A stretch of 54,580 nucleotides of DNA from an uncultured Alistipes sp. (GCA_900541585.1 UQKD01000022.1:1-54580); one strand, 5' to 3'. Shown: positions 25,713-33,395, counted from the first letter of the stretch. Numbers and translations: made by a program. The notes: generated by a model not told the origin, from the sequence alone.

Positions 25713-27535
25713 CGATGAAACGACTCTGTGCCGCCGCTCTGATGATCGTCTGGGCTTTCTGCGCCGTTGCGGCGCAGAAGTCCGCAACGATCGTCTACAT
25801 CAACGGTGCGAAATACTACATCCACACGGTGCAGGCGGGCGAGACGCTCTACGGGCTTTCGAAAACCTACGGGGTGGGCGAGAAGGTGATTCTCGAAAAC
25901 AACCCCTCGATAGCCCGCGGCCTGAAAACCGCCGAGAACATCAAAATTCCGTTCGTGAGCGACGTGCCCGAGCCGAAGTCGGACAAGAAGCTGCGCAAGA
26001 CCTTCGATTTCCACTTCGTGTCGAAGGGCGAGACGCTCTACGCCATTTCGCGGCAGTACGAGATTCCGGTGAAGACCCTTCTGGAGGACAATCCGAACCT
26101 CGACCCGCTGCACATGCGCCTCGGCGAACGCATCCTGATCCGCAAGAAGCAGATCGGCTCGGAGGACGAGGCCGGCACGAAGGAGCAGTGGGAGGAGTAC
26201 CGGCAGTCGCTGAACAGCGTGGCCGAGGAGGGTACGGCCTACCACATCGTCCACCCGGGCGAGACGTTCTATTCGCTCTCGCGCCGCTTCGGGATCACCG
26301 AGGCGGAGTTCAGCGCGCTCAACGGCGGGCTGAAACCCGCGGACCTCAAGGCCGGGGCCATGGTCAAGATTCCCGCGCCCGAGGCCGGACAGGTCCCGGA
26401 GGGCGCCGACAGCCTCCAGCGGCAGGACAGCGTGCCCGAGGCCGGGCAGCAGGTCGTGCAGATCGACTTCCGGGCGCTCCGTGCCGGCGACCCGCTCGAC
26501 GTGGCGCTGCTGCTGCCCATCGCCGTCGACGGCGAGGCCAACGGCAACTACCTGGAATTTTACCAGGGGTTCCTGCTGGGACTGGACAGCGTGAAGCTCA
26601 AATACGGGCGTTCGGTGAACGTGAACCTCTACAACACGGCCCGCGACACGGCGCGCATCCGCGGGATCGTCGAAAGCGATGCCTTCCGGAATGCCGACCT
26701 GATCGTCGGTCCCGTCTACGAGGAGGGGTTGTATCCGGTGATCCGTTTCGCCGAGGAGAAAAAGATCCCCGTGGTGTCGCCGCTGGCCAATATCGAGGGG
26801 ATGAACAGCGACGTGCTGTTCCAGCTCGCGCCCGACCCTTCGCGCAAGTACGAGAAGGCGGGCGACCTGGTGAACGGAGACAAAAAGGTCACCCTGATCT
26901 ACACCGAGTCCACCGACAAGGAGTTCGAGCGCGAGATGCTCGCACTGCTGGGCGATTCGGAGTACCGCCGCTATACCTATAAATACGAGCATCCCACGGC
27001 CCGCTCGGCCGACAGTCCGAGCGACCTCACGCCGCTGCTGGAGAATACGGACGACAACGTTTTCATCATCCTCTCCGACAACGAGGTGGACATCGACCGC
27101 ATCCTCGCGGCCCTGGCCTCGGCCGATACGAGCCTCACGAGCCGCGGCCGCACGGCGCCCCGCTTCGTAGTGCTGGGCAACACCCGCTGGAACCGCTACA
27201 ACACCGTCGACCGCGCGATGTTCTTCAAGGACCGCGTGATCTTCTTCTCGACCTACCACGCCAAGCGCGACTCGGAGACCGTGCGGGCGTTCGACGACGC
27301 TTACATCCGTTCGTTCGGCGCGCTGCCGACCCTCTTTTCCTACCGGGGCTACGACACGGCGATGATCTTCGCCCCGGCCATGTACGGCGACATCGAGTAC
27401 GACCTCGAAGACCGCCGCTATACGCCGTTGCAGACGACTTATCGGTTCGGACAGAACGAAGGCCGCGAGAACCATGTCAACCGCGACTGGACGCGGGTCA
27501 ACTACAACAGCGACTTCACCATAACCATCGAATGA
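25709..27535 (+). CDS. LysM-repeat protein with periplasmic-binding (PBP1-like) domain
   Basis: The product has 608 residues with a signal peptide (MTMKRLCAAALMIVWAFCAVAAQ). Three LysM modules follow at about residues 38-82, 98-147 and 177-226, each with the YxVxxGETLYxLSxxY pattern. A low-complexity linker leads to a type I periplasmic-binding fold at about 260-590 (VALLLPIAVDG, LIVGPVYEEGLYPVIRFAEE, IPVVSPLANIEG). LysM modules bind peptidoglycan GlcNAc; the second domain resembles amino acid ABC transporter receptors but no permease is nearby. An architecture of this kind recalls LpoA, the outer-membrane activator of a peptidoglycan synthase, but that is an inference. The start at 25709 overlaps the exonuclease stop (ATGA); 25715 is an alternative. 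Confidence 0.9.
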   Translation: MTMKRLCAAALMIVWAFCAVAAQKSATIVYINGAKYYIHTVQAGETLYGLSKTYGVGEKVILENNPSIARGLKTAENIKIPFVSDVPEPKSDKKLRKTFDFHFVSKGETLYAISRQYEIPVKTLLEDNPNLDPLHMRLGERILIRKKQIGSEDEAGTKEQWEEYRQSLNSVAEEGTAYHIVHPGETFYSLSRRFGITEAEFSALNGGLKPADLKAGAMVKIPAPEAGQVPEGADSLQRQDSVPEAGQQVVQIDFRALRAGDPLDVALLLPIAVDGEANGNYLEFYQGFLLGLDSVKLKYGRSVNVNLYNTARDTARIRGIVESDAFRNADLIVGPVYEEGLYPVIRFAEEKKIPVVSPLANIEGMNSDVLFQLAPDPSRKYEKAGDLVNGDKKVTLIYTESTDKEFEREMLALLGDSEYRRYTYKYEHPTARSADSPSDLTPLLENTDDNVFIILSDNEVDIDRILAALASADTSLTSRGRTAPRFVVLGNTRWNRYNTVDRAMFFKDRVIFFSTYHAKRDSETVRAFDDAYIRSFGALPTLFSYRGYDTAMIFAPAMYGDIEYDLEDRRYTPLQTTYRFGQNEGRENHVNRDWTRVNYNSDFTITIE

Positions 27536-27542
27536 CAGAGCC

Positions 27543-28190
27543 ATGGCAACTTTGACGAATACGATTCCCGAGAAAACCATCGAGCGATTGAGCGAGTACC
27601 GCCGCACGCTGCTCGCCAGCCACCGGCAGGGCATCACGCATATCTTTTCGCACGTGCTGGCCGGCATCCACGGCATCACGGCCGTGCAGGTGCGCCGCGA
27701 CCTGATGCTGATCGGCTTTTCGAGCGACACGAAGAAGGGCTACGACGTGCAGGTGCTGATCGAGTACATCAGCCGCATTCTCGACAGCCCCTCGGCCATG
27801 AACATTGCCGTCCTGGGCATGGGCCACCTGGGCCAGGCCATCACCAAGTATTTCAACGGCAAGGGCCTCAAGCTGAAGATCACCGCGGCATTCGACGTCG
27901 ACCCCGAAAAGGTCGGCAAAACCATCGACGGCATCCCGTGCTACCACATGGACTCCTTCGAGGAGGTGGTCGAGGACAAGGACATCTCGATCGTCATCGT
28001 CTCCTCGCCGACGAAGGTGGCCCCGAATCTCGTGCTGCCGATCATCAACGCCGGCATACGCGGCGTGCTGAACTTCACCTCCACGCCGCTGAACTTCCCG
28101 CAGGGGATCATCGTCGAGAATTACGACATCACCACGCTGCTCGAAAAGGTCGCCTACTTCGTCAAGGAGAGCGACGGGAGCAATTCGTAA
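27543..28190 (+). CDS. rex: Redox-sensing transcriptional repressor Rex
   Basis: Rex senses the NADH/NAD+ ratio and represses fermentation and respiration genes. The product has 215 residues: an N-terminal winged helix (IPEKTIERLSEYRRTLL to VQVRRDLMLIGFSSDTKKGYDV) and a Rossmann domain (MNIAVLGMGHLGQAI), ending with a swapped helix. The usual Gly-rich motif GAGxLG is GMGHLG here, with Gly-to-Met at the second position. It lies 7 nt after the LysM protein gene in an operon with dnaN. I did not locate a convincing Rex operator in its vicinity. Confidence 0.94.
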   Translation: MATLTNTIPEKTIERLSEYRRTLLASHRQGITHIFSHVLAGIHGITAVQVRRDLMLIGFSSDTKKGYDVQVLIEYISRILDSPSAMNIAVLGMGHLGQAITKYFNGKGLKLKITAAFDVDPEKVGKTIDGIPCYHMDSFEEVVEDKDISIVIVSSPTKVAPNLVLPIINAGIRGVLNFTSTPLNFPQGIIVENYDITTLLEKVAYFVKESDGSNS

Positions 28191-28212
28191 CCGTGTGCCG
28201 GGAGAGGGAGAG

Positions 28213-28776
28213 ATGAGGGTTTTTCACGGTTTCGACGCACTTCCGCACTTCGTCCGCCCGGCGGTCACCGTCGGGTCGTATGACGGTGTGCACCTGGGCC
28301 ACCGCGCCCTGATCGGGCGGCTGATCGCCGAGGCCCGCGCCAACGGCGGCGAGAGCGTCGTGCTGACCTTCGAGCCGCACCCGCGCATCACGCTGGGAAG
28401 GGCCGAAGGACTGCGTCTGCTGACGACGCTCGACGAGAAAACGGCCCTGCTGGAAGAACTGGGAGTGGATAACGTGATCGTCATTCCCTTCGACAGGGCG
28501 TTCAGCGCCTTGTCCGGGGAGGAGTTCGCGGACGATTACCTGATCGGACGGGTCGGCGCCGAAACGCTCGTCGCGGGCTACAACCACCGTTTCGGCCACG
28601 ACCGGATCGACTGCGACACGCTCGCGGCGTCGGGACGGCTCCGCGTCGTGAAGGTGGAACCGTGCACCGTCGATGGACAGCGCGTCAGTTCGACGTTGAT
28701 CCGCCGGTTGCTGGAGGAGGGAAAGACCGCGGAGGCCGCCCGCCTAACAGGCGCCGGCTTAAAAAACCGGTTTTAG
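28213..28776 (+). CDS. ribF: FAD synthetase domain protein (RibF lacking the riboflavin kinase half)
   Basis: The product has 187 residues and holds only the N-terminal FMN adenylyltransferase domain of RibF: VTVGSYDGVHLGHRALI with the HxGH nucleotide motif, LTFEPHPR, and VDGQRVSSTLIRRLLEEG. Bifunctional RibF is about 310 residues and continues with GRTIGFPTAN in a riboflavin kinase domain; here the protein stops after TAEAARLTGAGLKNRF. The last codons and the stop lie in a 25-nt hairpin repeat (28753-28777), so the gene may have been cut short by repeat insertion, or it may be a natural single-domain FAD synthetase. The ATG at 28213 follows a GGAGAGGGAGAG Shine-Dalgarno-like tract; a GTG at 28195 is an alternative. 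Confidence 0.8.
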   Translation: MRVFHGFDALPHFVRPAVTVGSYDGVHLGHRALIGRLIAEARANGGESVVLTFEPHPRITLGRAEGLRLLTTLDEKTALLEELGVDNVIVIPFDRAFSALSGEEFADDYLIGRVGAETLVAGYNHRFGHDRIDCDTLAASGRLRVVKVEPCTVDGQRVSSTLIRRLLEEGKTAEAARLTGAGLKNRF

Positions 28777-28777
28777 G
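28753..28777. repeat. 25-nt hairpin repeat R1 (contains the ribF stop)
   Basis: Arms GCCGG and CCGG flank CTTAAAAAA, and the unit ends in TTTTAGG. The TAG of that tail is the ribF stop codon. Related copies follow at 28784, 28850 and 28961, and one lies at 54363. Confidence 0.6.
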
Positions 28778-28783
28778 ACAGCC

Positions 28784-28808
28784 GCCCGCTTAAGAAGCGG
28801 GATTTAGG
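28784..28808. repeat. 25-nt hairpin repeat R2
   Basis: GCCCGCTT, AAG, AAGCGGG, then ATTTAGG. Same 25-nt length and tail as R1. Confidence 0.65.
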
Positions 28809-28849
28809 TGCGATGGGAACTCTGATTGCTCTCACCCGGTTCCGCGCCC

Positions 28850-28874
28850 GCCCGCTTTAGAGGCGGGTTTTAGG
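28850..28874. repeat. 25-nt hairpin repeat R3
   Basis: GCCCGCTTTAG, AGGCGGG, TTTTAGG; 25 nt as for R1 and R2. It is followed by a tract of nine G at 28912-28920. Confidence 0.65.
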
Positions 28875-28960
28875 GGCCACGGTGGCGCTGCTGATCCGAA
28901 GGAAAATAATCGGGGGGGGGTAATGGTCCAAAATGCTGTGTTGCCAAGTAACAGCACAAA

Positions 28961-28985
28961 GTCCCCTCCGAGGAGGGGATTTAGG
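28961..28985. repeat. 25-nt hairpin repeat R4, variant stem
   Basis: GTCCCCTCC, GA, GGAGGGGAT, TTAGG. The length and the ATTTAGG tail match R2 but the stem sequence differs, as if the base pairs were exchanged by compensatory change. A related stem without the tail lies at 48382-48397. Confidence 0.55.
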
Positions 28986-29080
28986 GGAGGGTCAGATTTG
29001 TAAACGCGGCCAGCGGCCGCGATAACAGCTGCCGGGAGAGAGAACCGGAAAAACAAACTGTTGAATTAACGATAATAACC

Positions 29081-29491
29081 ATGTTAAGCCACGATTGTCA
29101 GATAAGGGTGTGGTACAAGCACACCGACCAGATGGCCATCTGCCACCATTCGAATTACATCTGCTACTACGAAGCCGCCCGCAGCGAATTTCTGCGCGCG
29201 CTGGGCATGTCGTTCGCCGAGGTCGAACGGCGGGGCATCATGATGCCGATTCTCGAAGTGCAGTCGAAATACCGCAAGCCGGCCTATTTCGACGAACTGC
29301 TGACCGTGCGCATCCTCCTCCGGGAAATGCCCTCGACACGCATCAATTTCTTCTACGAAATCTACAACGAGCGGGGCGACCTGCTCAATACGGGCATGAC
29401 CCAGCTGGGATTCATCCACAGCGATTCGCGCCGTCCGTGCCGCTGTCCGGAATGGTTCCTGGAACTGATCCGCAGCCGCTGGACCGAATAA
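29081..29491 (+). CDS. Acyl-CoA thioesterase (YbgC/4HBT hotdog family)
   Basis: The product has 136 residues, the standard single hotdog domain. The catalytic aspartate is Asp16 in VWYKHTDQMAICHHSNY, and YYEAARSEFLRALG is the family helix. It should hydrolyse short or aromatic acyl-CoA thioesters in the cytoplasm; the physiological substrate is unknown. The gene is flanked upstream by the repeat-rich gap and downstream by a hairpin with six T. It stands alone, without Tol-Pal genes, which accompany ybgC in proteobacteria. Confidence 0.9.
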   Translation: MLSHDCQIRVWYKHTDQMAICHHSNYICYYEAARSEFLRALGMSFAEVERRGIMMPILEVQSKYRKPAYFDELLTVRILLREMPSTRINFFYEIYNERGDLLNTGMTQLGFIHSDSRRPCRCPEWFLELIRSRWTE

Positions 29492-29517
29492 GACCCCTGC
29501 CCCGGGTCCGATTCACG

Positions 29518-29544
29518 CCGCTCCGCCCTGCGAAGCGGTTTTTT
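29518..29544 (+). terminator. Intrinsic terminator of the thioesterase gene
   Basis: Stem CCGCT/AGCGG extended by CGC/GCG across one C-A mismatch, loop of 3 nt, followed by six T (29539-29544). It lies 26 nt after the stop codon. Confidence 0.75.
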
Positions 29545-29582
29545 CAGTGCCTTTTATTGCCCGGAAAGTCCCGCTGTCCGAT

Positions 29583-29614
29583 TTTGGAAGCGGCCCTCCT
29601 TTTTCGTACCTTTG
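29583..29614 (+). promoter_or_regulatory. Distal promoter of the ABC-F gene
   Basis: TTTG (29583-29586), 20 nt, TACCTTTG (29607-29614), a perfect match to the Bacteroidetes consensus. The stretch CTTTTTCGTACCTTTG is shared with the promoter-bearing repeats at 35.7 and 53.7 kb. Confidence 0.55.
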
Positions 29615-29656
29615 GCTTCGCCTTAAATAAGCGGCGCCTCGGCATAGTCAAATAAA

Positions 29657-29688
29657 TTTGCCTCTGCGCCCGGCTTGTACTATCTTTG
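29657..29688 (+). promoter_or_regulatory. Proximal promoter of the ABC-F gene
   Basis: TTTG (29657-29660), 20 nt, TATCTTTG (29681-29688). It ends 21 nt before the ATG. This is the second of two tandem consensus promoters. Confidence 0.7.
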
Positions 29689-29709
29689 CGGCTCAATTTG
29701 CGATAACTT

Positions 29710-31323
29710 ATGATTTCAATAGACGGCCTTACCGTAGAATTCAGCGGCACGACGCTTTTCAAAGACATCTCCTTCACGATCGGCGACAAGGACCGGATCG
29801 CCCTGATGGGCAAGAACGGAGCCGGGAAATCGACCCTGCTGAAGATCATCGCCGGGGTGCGCACCCCGACGCGCGGCCGCGTGACCGTGGGCGGGGGCGG
29901 CAAAGTGGGCTACCTGCCCCAGCACCTTCAGGTGGAGGACGGGCGCACGCTCGTCGAGGAGGCGTCGCGGGCATTCGAACACCTGTTCGAAATCGAGCGG
30001 CGGATCGCAGCGCTCAACGAGCAGCTCACGACCCGCACCGACTACGAGAGCGAGTCGTACATGCGGCTGATCGAGGAGGTCACGGCCATTTCCGAGAAAT
30101 TCTACGCCGTGGACCTCTCCAATTACCAGGAAGACGTGGAGCGCATCCTGCTGGGACTGGGCTTCGAGCGGAGCGACTTCACGCGCCAGACCTCCGAATT
30201 TTCGGGCGGCTGGCGCATGCGCATCGAGCTGGCCAAGCTGCTGTTGCAGAAACCCGACCTGCTGCTGCTGGACGAGCCGACGAACCACCTCGACATCGAG
30301 TCGATCGAGTGGCTGGAGGATTTTCTGATGAACAACGCCAAGGCCTTCGTGGACCATATCACCACGCGCACCATCGAGATCACCCGCGGGCGTATCTACG
30401 ACTACAAAGTCAACTACTCGCGCTACCTCTGCCTGCGGCGCGAACGGCGCGAGCAGCAGCAGGCGGCCTACGACAACCAGCAGAAGATGATCGCCGAGAC
30501 CCGCGAGTTCATCGAGCGTTTCAAGGGGACCTATTCGAAGACCAACCAGGTGCAGTCGCGCGTGCGGATGCTCGAAAAACTGGAACTCGTCGAGGTGGAC
30601 GAGGAGGACACCTCGGCACTGAACCTGCGCTTTCCGCCCGCTCCGCGTTCGGGTTCCTATCCGGTCATCACCTCCGAACTGGGCAAGGCGTACGGCGACC
30701 ACCGGGTGTTCGGCGGCGTGTCGATCACCATCGGGCGCGGCGACAAGGTGGCTTTCGTGGGACGCAACGGCGAGGGCAAGTCGACGATGGTCAAGGCCAT
30801 CATGGGGCAGATCGACTTCGAGGGTGAGATCCGGATCGGCCACAACGTCCGGATCGGCTACTTCGCGCAGAACGAGGCGTCGGGACTCGACGAGTCGATC
30901 ACCGTCTTCAAGACCGTCGACGACATCGCCGTGGGCGACATCCGGACCCGTATCCGCGACATCCTGGGTGCCTTCATGTTCGGCAAGGAGGCCAGCGAGA
31001 AGCTCGTCAAGGTGCTCTCCGGCGGTGAGCGGACGCGCCTGGCGATGATCAAGCTGCTGCTCGAACCGGTCAACCTGCTGATCCTGGACGAGCCGACCAA
31101 CCACCTCGACCTGAAGACCAAGGAGATTCTCAAAGAGGCGCTGATGGCTTTCGACGGCACGCTGATCGTCGTCTCCCACGACCGCGATTTCCTCGACGGA
31201 CTGACCGATAAGATTTACGAATTCTCCCACGGCCGCGTCACCGAGCACCTCGACGGGGTCTACGGCTTCCTCCGGAAGAAGAAAATTGAAAATATCAGCG
31301 AAATCGAACGGCGCAAGGCGTAG
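29710..31323 (+). CDS. ABC-F family ATPase lacking the H-loop of its first ATPase domain
   Basis: The product has 537 residues with two ABC ATPase domains and no membrane part, so it is a ribosome-acting ABC-F protein rather than a transporter. Domain 1 has Walker A GKNGAGKST, signature FSGGWRMR and Walker [13 protein letters not shown]. Domain 2 has [29 protein letters not shown] and the switch histidine loop VVSHDRDFLDG. In domain 1 the equivalent switch loop is missing: FLMNNAKAFVDHITTRTIEI runs straight on, where family members have about ten more residues with SHDR. The loss is in frame near residues 211-214. The linker region (RFKGTYSKTNQVQSRVRMLEKLE) is intact. Two promoters precede it. 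Whether it still works is open. Confidence 0.9.
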   Translation: MISIDGLTVEFSGTTLFKDISFTIGDKDRIALMGKNGAGKSTLLKIIAGVRTPTRGRVTVGGGGKVGYLPQHLQVEDGRTLVEEASRAFEHLFEIERRIAALNEQLTTRTDYESESYMRLIEEVTAISEKFYAVDLSNYQEDVERILLGLGFERSDFTRQTSEFSGGWRMRIELAKLLLQKPDLLLLDEPTNHLDIESIEWLEDFLMNNAKAFVDHITTRTIEITRGRIYDYKVNYSRYLCLRRERREQQQAAYDNQQKMIAETREFIERFKGTYSKTNQVQSRVRMLEKLELVEVDEEDTSALNLRFPPAPRSGSYPVITSELGKAYGDHRVFGGVSITIGRGDKVAFVGRNGEGKSTMVKAIMGQIDFEGEIRIGHNVRIGYFAQNEASGLDESITVFKTVDDIAVGDIRTRIRDILGAFMFGKEASEKLVKVLSGGERTRLAMIKLLLEPVNLLILDEPTNHLDLKTKEILKEALMAFDGTLIVVSHDRDFLDGLTDKIYEFSHGRVTEHLDGVYGFLRKKKIENISEIERRKA

Positions 31324-31385
31324 GCGCCGCATCCGTGAAGTCCCGGCACTTCGGGATTCCGTGCCGCCCGTCCTTGACGAAGACA

Positions 31386-31415
31386 AAACGGCCGCCCCTC
31401 GCAGGGCGGCCGTTT
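31386..31415. terminator. Bidirectional terminator after the ABC-F gene
   Basis: Perfect 12-bp stem AAACGGCCGCCC / GGGCGGCCGTTT with a 6-nt loop. It lies 62 nt after the ABC-F stop and 3 nt beyond the stop of the convergent thioredoxin-like gene. Confidence 0.88.
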
Positions 31416-31418
31416 CCG

Positions 31419-33296
31419 CTATTCGATGAGTTTTTTGAGCGTCTTTTTCAGTTTGTCGTGGTTGCGCAGGTCGTTGCGCAGTTTGCCGGTTCCGTCCCTG
31501 CCGACGAGCACATAGGAGGGGATGCCGTCGACCTTGAACTGTTCGCAGAGATATTTCCACTGCTCGTCGTTGAGCCGGTAATGCTTGCCCTGAATCTTAC
31601 CGATCTGCTTCTTATAGGCGACCAGCGGCGAGGTTTCGTTGGCGATGTAAATCCACACGAGGTCGTCCGATTTCAGTTCTCCGCTTTTGAGCGGCTCGTT
31701 GTCTTTGATCGCCGCCTGGCAGGGTCCGCACCAGGTGTTCCAGAAATCGACCAGCACGACCTTGCCCTTGTAGGGTGCGACGATGGCGTCGAACAGCTTG
31801 TCGGGGGCCACGTCGGGCGTCTCTTCGATCTTCACCTTGCCTTCCAGCGCCGCCAGCTCCCCGCGCACCTTGGCCCGGATGGCTTCGCACGCCTCGGCGT
31901 AGAACGGATTCTTCAGCGAACGGAGCGCGGCGAGGTCAGCCTCCGTGAGAGCATCGTTTTCCGCTTTGGAGGGCAGAGAACTCACTTTGCGCAGATCGGC
32001 AAGCGGACTGGTAGCCTCGACGAGTTGCGCCCAATCGATATCGGGAGCAAGAGCTGCACGCTGATATTCGAAAATACGGACGCCCATCGGCAGTTTCGGG
32101 TTGTTGATATCGAAAAGCTTGCAGAGCATCGCCTGATTTTCGGATGTCAGTTTGGCAAATTCATAGTCGGGCTTCGCATTGCGGTCCCACATATTATGCT
32201 CCGACCGGTAATTGTGTTCCAAAAAGAAACGACTGTTGGCAAATGCGTTGAGTGTCTCCTGCTGGAGCGAAAGCAGAGACAGTTCTGTCATCATGCTGGA
32301 CATGCCGCTGCGGGCGATACTGTCGGCTAATAATTTATATTTCGATGCCACCATCTGCACATATTCGTCCGCTGTCATCCGGTAATCCGCAAATTCGCCG
32401 GTATGGGTATCAAGAGCGATTGTTTTGGTCTCGCTCCCGTTGAAAAGCGTATTCAGCGCGCCGTACGTCCCTGTCGAGTACAACGGGGCACGTTTGGGCT
32501 GCTCGTTGTTCCGACGCTGGACGATGGCCTTGCCGGCTTCTTGCAAATCGGCATAAACGTCTATCGTCTCGCCGGGGGCGATCCAGAATTGCCCGAACAC
32601 GATTCCGATTCTTGCAAGGAAAGCACTTGCCGTACCGTATTGCTCGAATTTGAAGGTCGCGACGCCATCGGAGGTTATTTCCGAATCATAGCTTTTTTGT
32701 CCGTTGAGCAATGAATTCACATAAAGTGAAATTTCCCGGAACATCCCTTCGCGGAATCCGAGCAGGTGGATGTTGACGGTCGTTTCGCCGACGGCGAGGA
32801 TCGGGTCGGGAACCGGACCGTCCTTCGGAGCCTTGCGCAGCTCTTTGGGCAGGCCTTCGGGATATTCGGGATACTCCGTTTTGCCCGTCAGGTCCACGCC
32901 GTAGATCTTGAAACAGTCGTCGCAGTCCGACTCGATGAAGTCGAACGATTTCGTACCGCGGGGCAGGGGCGGGAACCGCAGCACGAACGACGCGCGGCCC
33001 GACTTCGGCATCCAGAACAGCGAGTCGGGCGTTATGCCTTCGGCCCCGGTGAGCATGAATTTCCGGGCGGGGATTTGCAGATAGCTGTCCGAAGAAATGA
33101 CGATCCAGTTTTTGGGCCGGTAGTAGGCGTTCACGTGGAGCACGGTCGCCGTGTCGCTCAATTCGACTTTCACGATGTCGAGCGTCCGGGTGTTGGCCGT
33201 GGCGATCAGCGGGTTTTCCACGACCCGGTCGGCCGGGGTGCAGGACGGCAGCAACGCACCGAGCGCCGCTGCGATCAGGAACAGAAGGTTTCTCAT
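31419..33296 (-). CDS. Thioredoxin-like (TlpA/ResA-type) lipoprotein with long N-terminal part
   Basis: The product has 625 residues. A lipoprotein signal (MRNLLFLIAAALGALLPSC, Cys19) is followed by a beta-rich region, a helical middle and a C-terminal thioredoxin domain with the redox motif WCGPC at 522-526. Such large TlpA-like proteins are abundant in Bacteroidetes and face the periplasm; the partner proteins are unknown. The middle part (about 31950-32740, residues near 185-450) is clearly less GC-rich and uses different codons from both ends, as if replaced from another allele or source. The start at 33296 gives the signal peptide, and a -7 element lies 30 nt upstream. Single gene between two hairpins. 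Confidence 0.87.
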   Translation of the reverse strand: MRNLLFLIAAALGALLPSCTPADRVVENPLIATANTRTLDIVKVELSDTATVLHVNAYYRPKNWIVISSDSYLQIPARKFMLTGAEGITPDSLFWMPKSGRASFVLRFPPLPRGTKSFDFIESDCDDCFKIYGVDLTGKTEYPEYPEGLPKELRKAPKDGPVPDPILAVGETTVNIHLLGFREGMFREISLYVNSLLNGQKSYDSEITSDGVATFKFEQYGTASAFLARIGIVFGQFWIAPGETIDVYADLQEAGKAIVQRRNNEQPKRAPLYSTGTYGALNTLFNGSETKTIALDTHTGEFADYRMTADEYVQMVASKYKLLADSIARSGMSSMMTELSLLSLQQETLNAFANSRFFLEHNYRSEHNMWDRNAKPDYEFAKLTSENQAMLCKLFDINNPKLPMGVRIFEYQRAALAPDIDWAQLVEATSPLADLRKVSSLPSKAENDALTEADLAALRSLKNPFYAEACEAIRAKVRGELAALEGKVKIEETPDVAPDKLFDAIVAPYKGKVVLVDFWNTWCGPCQAAIKDNEPLKSGELKSDDLVWIYIANETSPLVAYKKQIGKIQGKHYRLNDEQWKYLCEQFKVDGIPSYVLVGRDGTGKLRNDLRNHDKLKKTLKKLIE

Positions 33297-33325
33297 GGCA
33301 GGTTGGTTGGGTTTGTAGTAACAAA

Positions 33326-33356
33326 CAAATGTAGCCTTTTTTTGTTGTTTTTGCAA
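33326..33356 (-). promoter_or_regulatory. Promoter of the thioredoxin-like lipoprotein gene
   Basis: On the minus strand TTG (33354-33356), 20 nt, TACATTTG (33326-33333). The -7 element is perfect. The predicted start is about 24 nt before the ATG. Confidence 0.6.
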
Positions 33357-33395
33357 CTATTTCTGCAAAAAGCGGTTGGGTGGCTCCAAACGGAA

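Larger units (their letters stand above)
28777..29080. other. Repeat-filled gap between ribF and the thioesterase gene
   Basis: About 300 nt with no credible gene. It contains hairpin repeats R2-R4, a run of nine G, an inverted repeat TGCTGT to ACAGCA around 28935-28956, and a perfect 7-bp stem CGCGGCC-AGC-GGCCGCG near 29006-29022. A minus-strand open frame of 74 codons is built from these repeats and is not coding in my view. No clear TAnnTTTG promoter was found before 29081. Confidence 0.6.

Noticed and set aside
28832..29056. Frame of 74 codons on the minus strand after ribF
   Set aside because: Encoded entirely by hairpin repeats and the poly-G tract.
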